64,000 bases of DNA from Flavobacterium tiangeerense (lineage in GTDB: Bacteria > Bacteroidota > Bacteroidia > Flavobacteriales > Flavobacteriaceae). The stretch spans positions 301,280 to 365,279 of the forward strand of contig NZ_VLKO01000002.1 in the NCBI RefSeq assembly GCF_007830355.1. The letters are read 5' to 3'. Numbering within the stretch: position 1 is the first letter of the stretch; each line of letters opens with the position of its first letter. Below, piece by piece: positions 18,695 through 27,744 of the stretch. The position numbers and the translations under genes were made by a program. The notes below the pieces were generated by a model. That model made no database searches, was not told the origin of the DNA, and worked only from the letters and a program-made list of their open reading frames with translations.

Positions 18695-18754
18695 TAAAAC
18701 AACGCTAAAGATAGCATCTTTAGTCCGACGCCTCTTTTGAGGCGTTTCTTTTTT
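18695..18754 (+). ncRNA. Candidate small RNA with two stem-loops
   Basis: Downstream of the consensus promoter there are two perfect stems: CTAAAGAT / ATCTTTAG (18705-18723) and ACGCCTC / GAGGCGT (18728-18745). The second is followed by a T-rich run to 18754, as in a Rho-independent terminator. The predicted transcript is about 60 nt and has no reading frame. I do not recognise an Rfam family. The 5' end is approximate. Confidence 0.5.
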
Positions 18755-18879
18755 AAAAAAAACACAAGAATTTTTAATCCATCCTCTAAAGGATAGACCA
18801 AATAACTCCGATTCTAAAAAAACAACCTTGTACCTTAAAATTACTCTAAACTACAAGGTTGGAAATAATATATTTAATT

Positions 18880-21309
18880 TTAACTCCCACACATTTCACA
18901 ATCTTCTGGACCAGCATTTTTGGCTAGTTCGATCATGGCTCTATATTCTTCAGGGCTCATTTCTACAGGTTCGTTTAAAACAGCAATACTCTGCAAACGC
19001 TCTTGCACTGGAGCTTGTTTTACCTCAATAGGTTCTGCTTTTTTATCGTTGTTTAAAGTAAATTTAATAGCGTCAACGGCAGCTTTTGTTCTTAAATAAT
19101 ACATTCCGGTTTTAAGACCTGATTGCCAAGCATAAAAGTGCATGGAAGTTAATTTTGCATAATTAGCATTTTGCATGAACAAGTTCAATGATTGCGACTG
19201 ATCTACAAAATACCCACGCTGGCGTGACATATCAATAATATCCTTCATAGACATTTCCCAAACGGTTTTGTATAGATCTTTCAAATCCTGAGGAATATCA
19301 AGCGCCTGCACCGATCCGTTATTACGCATTAACTCTTGTTTCAGGGTTTCATTCCACAAGCCGCGCTCTACTAAATCGTGAAGCAAGTGTTTGTTTACCA
19401 CAATAAACTCTCCCGAAAGTACACGTCTGGTGTAAATATTTGAAGTATACGGCTCGAATGCTTCGTTGTTACCCAAGATTTGAGATGTAGATGCGGTTGG
19501 CATTGGCGCTACCAATAAAGAGTTACGAACACCGTGCTCCATTACTTCTTTACGAAGCGAAGCCCAGTCCCAACGACCTGATAAATCACCGTCGGTTAAT
19601 CCCCATAAATTGTACTGAAATTCTCCTTGTGAAATAGGCGATCCTTCATAACTTGAATATGGTCCTTCTTCTTTAGCCATTTCCATCGATGCTGTTACTG
19701 CTGCAAAGTACATGGTTTCAAAAATCTCTTGATTCAGTTTTTTAGCTTCGTCACTTGTAAATGGCATACGCAACATGATAAATGCGTCTGCAAGTCCTTG
19801 CACTCCTAAACCAATTGGACGGTGGCGTTTATTAGAGTTTTCTCCTTCTTTAACCGGATAATAATTCCTGTCAATTACTTTATTTAAGTTGCGCGTTACA
19901 CGCTTGGTTACGGTATAAAACAAATCGTGATTGAATGCCCCGTTTTCAACAAACATTGGCAATGACAATGAAGCCAAATTACATACAGCAATTTCATCTT
20001 TTGAAGTAAATTCCATAATCTCTGTACACAAGTTCGACGAACGAATAGTACCTAGATTTTTTTGATTTGATTTGCGGTTGGCTGCATCCTTATATAACAT
20101 GTAAGGTGTTCCGGTCTCAATTTGCGACTCTAGAATTTTCTCCCACAATTCATGCGCTTTGATGGTTTTTCTACCTTTACCTGCTTTTTCATAATCAGTG
20201 TACATTTTTTCAAACTCTTCTCCATGCACATCATACAAGCCCGGACATTCATTAGGACACATTAGGGTCCATAATCCATCTTCTTGCACACGTTTCATGA
20301 ATAAATCCGAAGTCCACATAGCAAAAAACAAATCTCTTGCACGCATTTCTTCTTTTCCTGTATTCTTTTTCAAGTCTAAGAAATCAAAGATATCAGCATG
20401 CCAAGTTTCTATGTAAATAGCAAAACTTCCTTTACGTTTTCCGCCTCCTTGATCTACGTAACGAGCCGTATCATTAAACACACGCAACATCGGAACAATC
20501 CCGTTTGAGGTTCCGTTAGTTCCACGAATGTACGATCCTGTAGCTCTTACGTTGTGAATTGAAAGTCCAATTCCACCTGCTGATTGCGAAATTTTAGCCG
20601 TTTGTTTCAACGTATCATAAATCCCATCAATACTATCATCTTGCATCGCCAATAGGAAACAGCTCGACATTTGAGGTTTTGGCGTACCCGCATTAAATAA
20701 GGTAGGCGTAGCGTGAGTAAAGAATTTTTTCGACATTAAGTCGTAGGTTTCAATAACCGATTTCAAATCATCTAAATGAATTCCCACCGATACACGCATC
20801 AACATATGCTGCGGACGCTCTACAATTTTGCCGTTTATTTTAAGTAAATACGATCTTTCTAGTGTTTTAAAACCAAAATAATCGTAGTTGAAATCTCTGT
20901 TATATATAATGTGCGAGTCTAAAAACTCTGAATTTTCCATAATCACTTTATGTACTTCCTCAGACAGTAATGGAGCGTATTGCCCATTTCTTGGGTTTAC
21001 ATAATGGAACATATCATTCATCGTCTCAGAGAATGATTTCTTAGTATTCGAATGTAAATTTGAGATCGCAATACGAGCGGCCAACTGTGCGTAATCTGGG
21101 TGCGCAATAGTCATTGAGGCAGCTGTTTCGGCAGCAAGATTATCTAATTCTGATGTTGAAACCCCATCATAAAGCCCTTCAATAACACGCATTGCTACTT
21201 TTACAGCATCTACTAAATCATTCAAACCATAGCATAGTTTTTTAATTCTATCTGTGATTTTGTCAAACATCACTGGCTCTTTGTGCCCGTCTCTTTTTAC
21301 TACGTACAT
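18880..21309 (-). CDS. nrdA: Class Ia ribonucleoside-diphosphate reductase, alpha subunit
   Basis: 809 residues. NrdA reduces ribonucleoside diphosphates to deoxyribonucleotides with the radical supplied by NrdB. Visible are the N-terminal ATP-cone (about 1-90, [16 protein letters not shown]), the active-site cysteines in the MSSCFLL, SNLCTEI and CNLASLSL contexts, the allosteric/substrate loops with [11 protein letters not shown], and the C-terminal swinging-arm cysteines C804 and C807 (CEMCGS). The presence of an ATP-cone implies dATP feedback inhibition. nrdB lies upstream on the same strand, so the order is nrdB-nrdA with a 258-bp gap containing a repeat and a possible small ORF. Confidence 0.97.
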   Translation of the reverse strand: MYVVKRDGHKEPVMFDKITDRIKKLCYGLNDLVDAVKVAMRVIEGLYDGVSTSELDNLAAETAASMTIAHPDYAQLAARIAISNLHSNTKKSFSETMNDMFHYVNPRNGQYAPLLSEEVHKVIMENSEFLDSHIIYNRDFNYDYFGFKTLERSYLLKINGKIVERPQHMLMRVSVGIHLDDLKSVIETYDLMSKKFFTHATPTLFNAGTPKPQMSSCFLLAMQDDSIDGIYDTLKQTAKISQSAGGIGLSIHNVRATGSYIRGTNGTSNGIVPMLRVFNDTARYVDQGGGKRKGSFAIYIETWHADIFDFLDLKKNTGKEEMRARDLFFAMWTSDLFMKRVQEDGLWTLMCPNECPGLYDVHGEEFEKMYTDYEKAGKGRKTIKAHELWEKILESQIETGTPYMLYKDAANRKSNQKNLGTIRSSNLCTEIMEFTSKDEIAVCNLASLSLPMFVENGAFNHDLFYTVTKRVTRNLNKVIDRNYYPVKEGENSNKRHRPIGLGVQGLADAFIMLRMPFTSDEAKKLNQEIFETMYFAAVTASMEMAKEEGPYSSYEGSPISQGEFQYNLWGLTDGDLSGRWDWASLRKEVMEHGVRNSLLVAPMPTASTSQILGNNEAFEPYTSNIYTRRVLSGEFIVVNKHLLHDLVERGLWNETLKQELMRNNGSVQALDIPQDLKDLYKTVWEMSMKDIIDMSRQRGYFVDQSQSLNLFMQNANYAKLTSMHFYAWQSGLKTGMYYLRTKAAVDAIKFTLNNDKKAEPIEVKQAPVQERLQSIAVLNEPVEMSPEEYRAMIELAKNAGPEDCEMCGS

Positions 21310-21365
21310 ACTTTTTCTTTTTTTTAAAACAGAAAATCCCTTCGCTGTTTTTAGTTATTTGTTTA

Positions 21366-21476
21366 TTATTTCGCAGCATGACCACCACAACTTTTGTGGC
21401 AGCAACTACTATTGGTGGGTACTGATTTGGCATAAAGTTCAGTTTCTTTATTTTCGGGAGCTGATCCCGCTGTCAT
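21366..21476 (-). CDS. Candidate small Cys-rich protein between nrdB and nrdA
   Basis: A 36-codon frame starts ATG at 21474-21476 and ends TAA at 21366-21368. The peptide is polar with a C-terminal SSCCHKSCGGH cluster (three Cys, two His) and a PENKETELYAKS middle. Codon choice looks coding, unlike the flanking spacer. The ATG lies inside repeat copy C, and the frame stays open upstream through the repeat to a TAG at 21537-21539, so the start may be incidental or created by the repeat. The location between the two reductase subunits suggests a thiol or metal role, but no family is recognised. Confidence 0.4.
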   Translation of the reverse strand: MTAGSAPENKETELYAKSVPTNSSCCHKSCGGHAAK

Positions 21477-21540
21477 TCCAATCTTTTTAGTCCTGAGAAA
21501 AATCAGGACTAAAAAGGATTTTCCCTTCCATCGGGGCTAG
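21457..21540 (+). repeat. Dispersed flanked-hairpin repeat, copy C
   Basis: Reads GGGAGCTGATCCCGCTGTCA, TTCCAATCTT, then a hairpin TTTTTAGTCCTGA / TCAGGACTAAAAA (21484-21515, 6-nt loop), then AAGGATTTTCCCTTCCATCG and GGGCTAG. The flanks match copies A and B while the hairpin sequence is entirely different. It lies between nrdB and nrdA. Confidence 0.85.
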
Positions 21541-21567
21541 GAAGGTAGTAGGTATAGTCAAAACCGA

Positions 21568-22545
21568 TTAAAAATCGGCGTCGAATGTTATTTTTTGTGC
21601 TTCTTCATCGGTGTTCATCACACCTGCTTTTTGGTATTCAGCTACTTTTTTCTCGAAGAAGTTGGTTTTTCCTTGCAATGAAATCATGTCCATAAAATCA
21701 AAAGGATTGGCCGTATTGTATTCTCTGTCGCAACCTAATTCTACTAATAAACGATCTGCAACAAACTCCAAGTACTGTGTCATCAACCCTGCGTTCATAC
21801 CAATTAAAGATACTGGTAACGACTCCGTGATGAACTCTCTTTCAATGTTCAAAGCATCCACAATGATTTCTCTAATTCTGTCTTTTGGTACTTTATTAAC
21901 CAAGTGGTGGTTGTGCAAGTGAACCGCAAAATCACAGTGTACTCCTTCGTCACGAGAAATCAATTCGTTCGAAAACGTAAGTCCTGGCATTAAGCCACGT
22001 TTTTTCAACCAGTAAATAGAACAAAATGCACCTGAGAAAAAGATACCTTCAACAGCTGCAAAAGCGATCAAACGCTCTGCAAACGAATCAGATTCAATCC
22101 ATTTCAAAGCCCAGTCTGCTTTTTTCTTAATAGCAGGAAAAACTTCAAGCGCATTGAACAACTCATCTTTCTCAGCTTCGTCTTTCACGTAAGTATCAAT
22201 CAATAACGAATACGTTTCGCTATGAATGTTTTCCATCATGATTTGAAAGCCATAAAAAAACTTTGCCTCAGCATATTGTACCTCGTTTACAAAATTCTCT
22301 GCTAAATTTTCGTTTACAATCCCATCCGAAGCAGCAAAAAATGCTAAAATATGCTTTACAAAATAACGCTCTTCATCAGAAAGTTTGTTATTCCAATCAT
22401 TTAAATCCTGCGATAAATCAATTTCCTCAGCAGTCCAAAAACTAGCTTCCATTTTCTTGTACCATTCCCAAATATCATGGTGCTTGATAGGAAAAATTAC
22501 AAAGCGATTTTTGTTTTCTTGTAAAATAGGTTCCACTTGTGTCAT
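21568..22545 (-). CDS. nrdB: Class Ia ribonucleoside-diphosphate reductase, beta subunit
   Basis: 325 residues, typical for NrdB. The di-iron ligands are recognisable in [12 protein letters not shown], in ENIHSETY (the E-x-x-H pair with a following Tyr that is the probable radical site) and in the later [14 protein letters not shown] and RDEGVHCDF segments. It supplies the tyrosyl radical and the long-range electron path to NrdA. The protein ends with an acidic/aromatic tail (DADF) of the kind that docks on NrdA. No perfect TAnnTTTG box was seen upstream; AACCTTTG about 60 bp before the ATG is one mismatch away. Confidence 0.97.
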   Translation of the reverse strand: MTQVEPILQENKNRFVIFPIKHHDIWEWYKKMEASFWTAEEIDLSQDLNDWNNKLSDEERYFVKHILAFFAASDGIVNENLAENFVNEVQYAEAKFFYGFQIMMENIHSETYSLLIDTYVKDEAEKDELFNALEVFPAIKKKADWALKWIESDSFAERLIAFAAVEGIFFSGAFCSIYWLKKRGLMPGLTFSNELISRDEGVHCDFAVHLHNHHLVNKVPKDRIREIIVDALNIEREFITESLPVSLIGMNAGLMTQYLEFVADRLLVELGCDREYNTANPFDFMDMISLQGKTNFFEKKVAEYQKAGVMNTDEEAQKITFDADF

Positions 22546-22799
22546 TGTATTGTTTTATTTTGTTGTGATTTTAACGAAATTCTATTCGATCTGGGGATTA
22601 CAAAGGTTGTGAAATATTGCTGGATTTAAAAGCCAAACTTATTCACAATCGGCCCTAGTTTTTAACAACGAAAAGAAAAATTATCGTTTATAGCTTTATT
22701 TGTAAAAATTTGAATATCAATAGATTGTATTTTACAAAACGGCGTTAGCCACTGTAAAATATAGGGTTTAAGAAATTAAAATTGCGGGGTAGTTTTGTG

Positions 22800-23375
22800 C
22801 TATTTTGAATTGTTTAAGTGCTCTTGAGCAACAGTCTCTAGTTCTGCATACCAGTCTTCACCAAACTTGCGTACCAAAGCTTCTTTTACGAACTTATAAA
22901 CAGGCACTTCTAGTTCTTGCCCTAACGAACAGGCTGCATCACAAATGTCCCATTTGTCATAATTTACAGCTGCAAACTCTGTAAAATCTTTTACCCGAAC
23001 TGGGTATAAATGACACGAAACAGGTTTTTTCCAGTCGATGATACCTTGATTGTAGGCTTGCTCAATACCACATAAAGCAGTTTTGCCGTCAAAGATGACA
23101 TAAGCACAATCTTTATTGTCAATAAGAGGTGTTTCCAGTTCACCATCTGTTCCAGTTACCCAAGTTCCCTGCGCTTCAATAGCCGCAATACCTTGCTTGC
23201 GCAAAAAAGGTTTTACTTTTGAATAAATAGACTCCAGGATTTTTGTTTCTTCCTCGCTTAATGGCGCACCAGCGTCACCATCTACACAACAAGCTCCCTT
23301 GCAGGCAGTTAGATTGCAAACAAAATCTTTTTCGAGTAAGTCTTCTGAGACGATGGTTTTTCCTAGTTGAAACAT
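22800..23375 (-). CDS. DUF3109 family protein (Cys-rich, possibly metal-binding)
   Basis: 191 residues from the chosen ATG at 23373-23375. The family pattern is clear: CNLTACKGACC near the N-terminus, CAYVIF, CGIEQAY, SCHLYPVR, and CDAAC near the C-terminus, giving about ten conserved Cys as in YkgJ-like putative zinc or iron-chelating proteins. The function is unknown. An alternative start at 23474 would add 33 hydrophobic residues, but that segment contains the promoter box TACCTTTG (23380-23387, minus). The shorter protein starting 4 nt after the box is therefore preferred. Confidence 0.85.
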   Translation of the reverse strand: MFQLGKTIVSEDLLEKDFVCNLTACKGACCVDGDAGAPLSEEETKILESIYSKVKPFLRKQGIAAIEAQGTWVTGTDGELETPLIDNKDCAYVIFDGKTALCGIEQAYNQGIIDWKKPVSCHLYPVRVKDFTEFAAVNYDKWDICDAACSLGQELEVPVYKFVKEALVRKFGEDWYAELETVAQEHLNNSK

Positions 23376-23379
23376 GCTG

Positions 23380-23387
23380 CAAAGGTA
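23380..23387 (-). promoter_or_regulatory. TAnnTTTG box immediately before DUF3109 start
   Basis: Minus-strand TACCTTTG ends 4 nt before the ATG at 23375. It predicts a leaderless transcript and decides against the longer start. Confidence 0.6.
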
Positions 23388-23535
23388 TCCAAAGAAATTT
23401 AAAAATGAAGCACTGAAAATCAAAAAAAAGAATTTGGCAAAAACGGAAGGCTTGACTTCTACTTTATAATTCAAAATATTTTTAACTTGACCTTAAAATA
23501 ATACAAGATTGAACCCGCTAACCATCAAAAATGAA

Positions 23536-23543
23536 TACTTTTG
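23536..23543 (+). promoter_or_regulatory. TAnnTTTG promoter box of marC
   Basis: TACTTTTG, 19 bp before the preferred marC ATG. It lies inside the longer ORF version, which supports the shorter start. Confidence 0.55.
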
Positions 23544-23562
23544 CATCATTAAAACCAATATT

Positions 23563-24138
23563 ATGCAGCTAGACATAAGAGAAATAATTACCGTGAGCAT
23601 GGTTCTTTTTGCCGTAATTGACATTGTGGGATCTATCCCGATCATTGTAGATCTTCGTGCTAAACACGGTCACATCGAATCTGAGAAAGCCTCCATCGTA
23701 GCTGGAGTCATTATGATTGTTTTCCTTTTTGCGGGAGAAGAACTTTTAAAGTTAATTGGAATCGATGTCAATTCATTTGCAGTTGCAGGTTCATTTGTTC
23801 TTTTTTTCCTAGCCTTAGAGATGATATTAGGCATTCGTATTTATCGTGACGAAGAAGCGAGTTCAGCATCTATTGTTCCGCTGGCCTTTCCTTTGATTGC
23901 TGGAGCAGGAACCATGACTACCTTGCTTTCTTTACGTTCGCAGTTTTTTACTATTAATATTGTCATAGCCATATTCCTGAACATTATTTTAGTATATATT
24001 GTACTAAAATCGTCTTCAAAAATTGAAAAGATGTTAGGCGAAAATGGACTTGGAGTGATCCGCAAGACTTTTGGAGTAGTATTATTAGCAATTGCTGTTA
24101 AATTATTTGCTGCTAATGTTAAAGGTTTGTTTCTTTAA
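23563..24138 (+). CDS. MarC family integral membrane protein
   Basis: 191 residues with about six transmembrane segments. The N-terminal FAVIDIVGSIPIIVDL and central PLAFPLIAGAGTMTTLLSL segments are the conserved halves of the MarC/UPF0056 family. Despite the name, the E. coli member is not required for multiple antibiotic resistance and the substrate is unknown. The start at 23563 is chosen because the first 18 codons of the longer frame contain the promoter box. A small membrane-protein gene follows after 98 bp. Confidence 0.87.
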   Translation: MQLDIREIITVSMVLFAVIDIVGSIPIIVDLRAKHGHIESEKASIVAGVIMIVFLFAGEELLKLIGIDVNSFAVAGSFVLFFLALEMILGIRIYRDEEASSASIVPLAFPLIAGAGTMTTLLSLRSQFFTINIVIAIFLNIILVYIVLKSSSKIEKMLGENGLGVIRKTFGVVLLAIAVKLFAANVKGLFL

Positions 24139-24236
24139 TATAAAATTTAATAATTTTACAGCCTAATTTTAATTGGTCACATAGAATTTACTTCTATCTT
24201 TTTCAGTACACTAAGATTTAAACAACAAACTCATTT

Positions 24237-24440
24237 ATGAAAATTTTCACTAACATACTGGTATTTTTGGCACTTGCTTTAATCGTCTTTAATGTTACAT
24301 TACTAGATTTTAAAAACCCATTTCAGGGTGAAAGCATCGTTGCGTTTATTGGTATTGCAGCCTCATTATGTGCTGTATTAATTCTTCTTATTTTTAGAGT
24401 TTCCAAAAAGATTGAAGAAAAATCAAACACAAATTCGTAA
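24237..24440 (+). CDS. Small two-segment membrane protein, function unknown
   Basis: 67 residues with two hydrophobic segments (about 4-26 and 34-55) and a charged tail (KKIEEKSNTNS), so both ends are probably cytoplasmic. The sequence is low in rare residues and looks like a conserved small flavobacterial membrane protein, but I cannot name a family. A terminator hairpin follows, and no separate promoter box is obvious after marC. Confidence 0.65.
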   Translation: MKIFTNILVFLALALIVFNVTLLDFKNPFQGESIVAFIGIAASLCAVLILLIFRVSKKIEEKSNTNS

Positions 24441-24468
24441 TACAATAAATTTAATTTTGAAATACATT

Positions 24469-24504
24469 AAAGGATGCGCTTGATTTTTAGCACATCCTTT
24501 TTTT
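24469..24504 (+). terminator. Terminator after small membrane protein gene
   Basis: Stem AAAGGATG / CATCCTTT (24469-24476, 24493-24500) followed by a T run. Confidence 0.65.
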
Positions 24505-24689
24505 GGATAAAGAAATTTCTCATTTCCTTTTAGGTTCTCCTATAATCAAACCTAAATCTCCAATTATTTAAATTAATTTACAGTCGATTTGATTATAATT
24601 CGATTACAAATTAAAGGAGTAATAAAACCAACCTTATCTTAATACAGCTTGTAAGTAGGATTTTCATTTAAAACACTACTAGTTTTAAA

Positions 24690-26264
24690 TCATTTTAATT
24701 TTAATGCTTCTTTAAGCATAGAATCTTCTTTAAGAATAACTTCATAATATTTGTTCTCTCCAAACAATTGTCTTGCGTACTCTGCAGTAAGAAATCTTTT
24801 AACTAGGGATTTGCTTTTAGAAAATTGAATATCGAGACCGTTATCAAGAATGAATTTTTGAAACTTATTATAATAATAATCCGAAGTGCTAATTTTTTCT
24901 TGTAGCGATTTATAAGCAAGATCTTTGAACTCTTTTTTATGAGCGTCTAAATCCTCAAAAACATAATTCCCCACGATGCCAGACTGCAGTAAATACCCTG
25001 TACTTTGACTGCTATGTTCTACCTCAATAGGCACAAAAACATCAGGAACAATACCGCCACCGCCATATACTATCCTTCCTTTTTTAGTTTTGTATTTTAG
25101 AGTATCTGCTATTTTAATACTGTCTTTATCATACAACTCTCCATTTTCAAAACGGGTTTCTGACTCTTTAAAATATTCCTCTTTACCTTTTGTATACGGT
25201 TTTTGAATGGATCGTCCCGAAGGAGTGTAGTAGCGCGCTATAGTAAGACGCACCGATGACCCATCTGCAAAAGGCATTTCTCGCTGCACTAGACCTTTCC
25301 CAAAAGAACGTCGACCCACGATACTACCTCTATCGTTGTCTTGAATAGCACCAGCAAGAATTTCACTAGCCGATGCGCTATTTTCATTGATAAGAATAGT
25401 TAATTTTCCTTTTTCAAATTGACCGTTTGCTGTTGCAAAAGTTTTGGTAACTTTTCCGTTTTTATTTTTGGTGAAAACAATAAGTTGCTTGTCAGATAGC
25501 AATTCATCCGTTATCGCAATCGCCTCTTCCATATAACCGCCTCCATTATCCCGAACGTCAATAACTAAGGACTTTGCTCCTTGTTTTTTGAGTTTTCCTA
25601 GACCTTTCATAAATTCATCATAAGTGGTCTCTGAAAATCTATTTATTTTAATGTACCCTGTAGTAGGATTGATTAGCATAGCCACATCAATACTGTTTAA
25701 AGGAATTACATCTCTTTTTATTTTAAATTTTAGTTTTTGTTTGGTGCTTTTTCTATAAACGATGAGCTCTACAGAGGAACCAACTGTTCCTTTGAGTTGA
25801 GAAAACAAGCTATCAGAAGGAAGTTTTCTACCATAAAGCTTTGTCTTTCCAGCGTATAAAATTCTGTCTCCTGCTTGAATTCCAGCTTTTGCCGAAGGAC
25901 CATTTTCAACCGGTTTTATTACTGCGACAGAATCCTTAAACATGTAAAAATTCACTCCTATTCCCACAAAATTTCCTTGCATACTTTCAACCACTTCTTG
26001 CTGGTCACTAGGCGAAATGTAAACAGAATGCGGATCCAGTTGTACGAGAATATTATCAACGGTAAGATTCACTATAGAATCTGTATTTACAGCATCAACA
26101 TATTCATCATCAATAAAATCAATGAGTTTATTTAGTTTGTTTTTGGCATTATTTTGTCCAATGAGACCGGATGCATTGGAGAAATTCAATAATCCGCCCA
26201 GCAACACACCAATAGCTAGTGTAGCAAATATAATAAGAGGCAAATATTTTGTGTTGAATTTCAT
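24690..26264 (-). CDS. S41 family C-terminal processing peptidase
   Basis: 524 residues with an N-terminal membrane anchor (about 8-27). Then come a PDZ domain (about 90-170) and the S41 protease core. The Ser-Lys dyad is readable: S298 in NENSASASE and K323 in SFGKGLVQ, 25 residues apart as in E. coli Prc. Tail-specific proteases trim or degrade envelope proteins from their C-termini. The ATG directly abuts the stop codon of the dCMP deaminase gene, so the two are surely cotranscribed. The name ctpA would be a reasonable label. Confidence 0.93.
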   Translation of the reverse strand: MKFNTKYLPLIIFATLAIGVLLGGLLNFSNASGLIGQNNAKNKLNKLIDFIDDEYVDAVNTDSIVNLTVDNILVQLDPHSVYISPSDQQEVVESMQGNFVGIGVNFYMFKDSVAVIKPVENGPSAKAGIQAGDRILYAGKTKLYGRKLPSDSLFSQLKGTVGSSVELIVYRKSTKQKLKFKIKRDVIPLNSIDVAMLINPTTGYIKINRFSETTYDEFMKGLGKLKKQGAKSLVIDVRDNGGGYMEEAIAITDELLSDKQLIVFTKNKNGKVTKTFATANGQFEKGKLTILINENSASASEILAGAIQDNDRGSIVGRRSFGKGLVQREMPFADGSSVRLTIARYYTPSGRSIQKPYTKGKEEYFKESETRFENGELYDKDSIKIADTLKYKTKKGRIVYGGGGIVPDVFVPIEVEHSSQSTGYLLQSGIVGNYVFEDLDAHKKEFKDLAYKSLQEKISTSDYYYNKFQKFILDNGLDIQFSKSKSLVKRFLTAEYARQLFGENKYYEVILKEDSMLKEALKLK

Positions 26265-26696
26265 TTATTCTTCCATTATTGGTATGTGTTCCACCTCTAC
26301 GCCTGCTTTTATTAAAAACTGAATTCCAGAATCATCACGATAACCAGAATGATATACAACTCTTTTTATACCCGACTGGTGAATTAACTTACTGCATTCT
26401 TTGCATGGAGAAAGGGTGATATACAATGTAGCTCCCTCACATGATTGCGTAGAACGCGCTACTTTTAATATCGCATTAGCCTCGGCATGCAAAACATCCC
26501 AGCGTGTAAGTCCTTCATCATCTTCACAGCAATTATCAAAACCACTTGGCGTACCATTGTATCCGTCAGAAATGATCATTCGATCCCGCACAATGATGGC
26601 TCCTACTTTTTTTCGTTGGCAATAGGATAGTAAACTCCATTCTTTTGCAATTCGCAAATAGGCTTTGTCGTATTTATTTAATTTTTTTTCACTCAT
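26265..26696 (-). CDS. Deoxycytidylate (dCMP) deaminase
   Basis: 143 residues of the cytidine/dCMP deaminase fold. Zinc-site motifs are HAEANAIL and SPCKEC. An additional GYNGTPSGFDNCCEDD segment is typical of dCMP deaminases (ComEB-like) and separates it from TadA. The product dUMP feeds thymidylate synthesis. The ATG at 26694-26696 is preferred to an upstream start at 26726, which would overlap the hupE-like gene. It sits in a tight three-gene run with the HupE-like and S41 genes. Confidence 0.9.
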   Translation of the reverse strand: MSEKKLNKYDKAYLRIAKEWSLLSYCQRKKVGAIIVRDRMIISDGYNGTPSGFDNCCEDDEGLTRWDVLHAEANAILKVARSTQSCEGATLYITLSPCKECSKLIHQSGIKRVVYHSGYRDDSGIQFLIKAGVEVEHIPIMEE

Positions 26697-26697
26697 T

Positions 26698-27291
26698 TTA
26701 TCGGTTCCAAATTTCACTATCAACAATCAACGGGATAACAACTCCAATAATAAAAGAGGACATTACCAGTGTCCAATCTCGTTTAGAGAATCTAAAAATA
26801 GTTTGCACAATATAAGAGAGAATTAATACCACAAAAACCACTGTAATTTGAGCGGCCTCAATTCCTAAAGCAAACTCGGCCAAAGGCAACATTTTTGAGG
26901 CAGCATCGCCACCTAAAATAGATTTGAAATAGTTAGAAAACCCCAGACCATGAATAATTCCAAAGAAAAGCGTGATAAAAAATATTAGGTTTATACTTTC
27001 TTTTTTACTTGACTTACCAGCTGTAAACAGATTGAATAATGCGGTAACCAAAATTGTGATTGGGATTAAAAGCTCAACCACATTGACTTTTATAGCTATT
27101 ATTCCAAAAACAGAAAGCATTAAAGCCATCGTATGACCAATGGTAAAGAGCGTGACTAACAAGACAATTCGTTTCCAATCTTTAAACGAATATGGCACCG
27201 CCAAAGCTATTAAAAACAAAACATGATCATAAGCATGAATGTCTAAAACGTGTTTTAATCCTATTTGAAAATAAATCCAAAATTCTTGCAT
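26698..27291 (-). CDS. HupE/UreJ family membrane protein
   Basis: 197 residues with about six transmembrane segments. Histidine-bearing helices (HVLDIHAYDHVLFLIAL near the start, TIGHTMAL in the third segment, GIIHGLGFSNY later) match the HupE/UreJ_2 family, members of which are linked to nickel or other divalent metal uptake. No hydrogenase or urease genes are nearby, so the substrate is uncertain. ATG at 27289-27291 is used rather than the GTG just before it. It is the first gene of the run with dCMP deaminase and S41 protease. Confidence 0.83.
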   Translation of the reverse strand: MQEFWIYFQIGLKHVLDIHAYDHVLFLIALAVPYSFKDWKRIVLLVTLFTIGHTMALMLSVFGIIAIKVNVVELLIPITILVTALFNLFTAGKSSKKESINLIFFITLFFGIIHGLGFSNYFKSILGGDAASKMLPLAEFALGIEAAQITVVFVVLILSYIVQTIFRFSKRDWTLVMSSFIIGVVIPLIVDSEIWNR

Positions 27292-27628
27292 CACTACTAA
27301 TTTAAGTTGCTAAAAGGGTTGTAAACTTACGATAAATTTTGAAAATCCTTCCTTAGAATATCTAATAAATTCGATGAAAACCATACGCACAATTCCTTGA
27401 AAAACGAATATAGCAAAGCAACTCAGGTCATAAGGACACCCTTAAAAGCAATACTCATAACTCCTGTACTATCATCATGGTTTACTTACATCACATTCTA
27501 CCTTGGCAACAAAAGAAAAAAAGGATAAAAACCTCACACACTAAATCACAAGTTTGAAATACTACTATTGAAATATATAAATCTTACAAATCATGTGAGC
27601 AATCTTAATTTTACCTTAAATTAACAGG
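27292..27628. other. Gene-free intergenic stretch upstream of the PhoX-like gene
   Basis: Part of a 453-bp divergent spacer. I see no ORF, strong hairpin or RNA-like structure in this part. The remaining 27629-27744 holds spaced direct repeats and the promoter box of the downstream gene. Confidence 0.5.
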
Positions 27629-27657
27629 TTTACGATGTGTTAATCTTGGAGTAACAT
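27629..27657 (+). promoter_or_regulatory. Three 11-bp-spaced heptamers upstream of PhoX-like gene (possible Pho box)
   Basis: TTTACGA, TTAATCT and GTAACAT start at 27629, 27640 and 27651, the 7+4 spacing of PhoB-type sites. They lie 81 bp upstream of the promoter box TAGTTTTG (27710). The match was found by eye in AT-rich DNA, so chance is possible. Confidence 0.25.
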
Positions 27658-27709
27658 TTTATTGATGAATCAACAATATTGACCTAAACTAAGATTCAGT
27701 TTCTTGCGA

Positions 27710-27717
27710 TAGTTTTG
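27710..27717 (+). promoter_or_regulatory. TAnnTTTG promoter box of PhoX-like gene
   Basis: TAGTTTTG, 27 bp before the preferred ATG at 27745. It lies across the first codon of the longer ORF version, supporting the shorter start. Confidence 0.5.
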
Positions 27718-27744
27718 CATTCAAACAAACTAAACACAATTATC

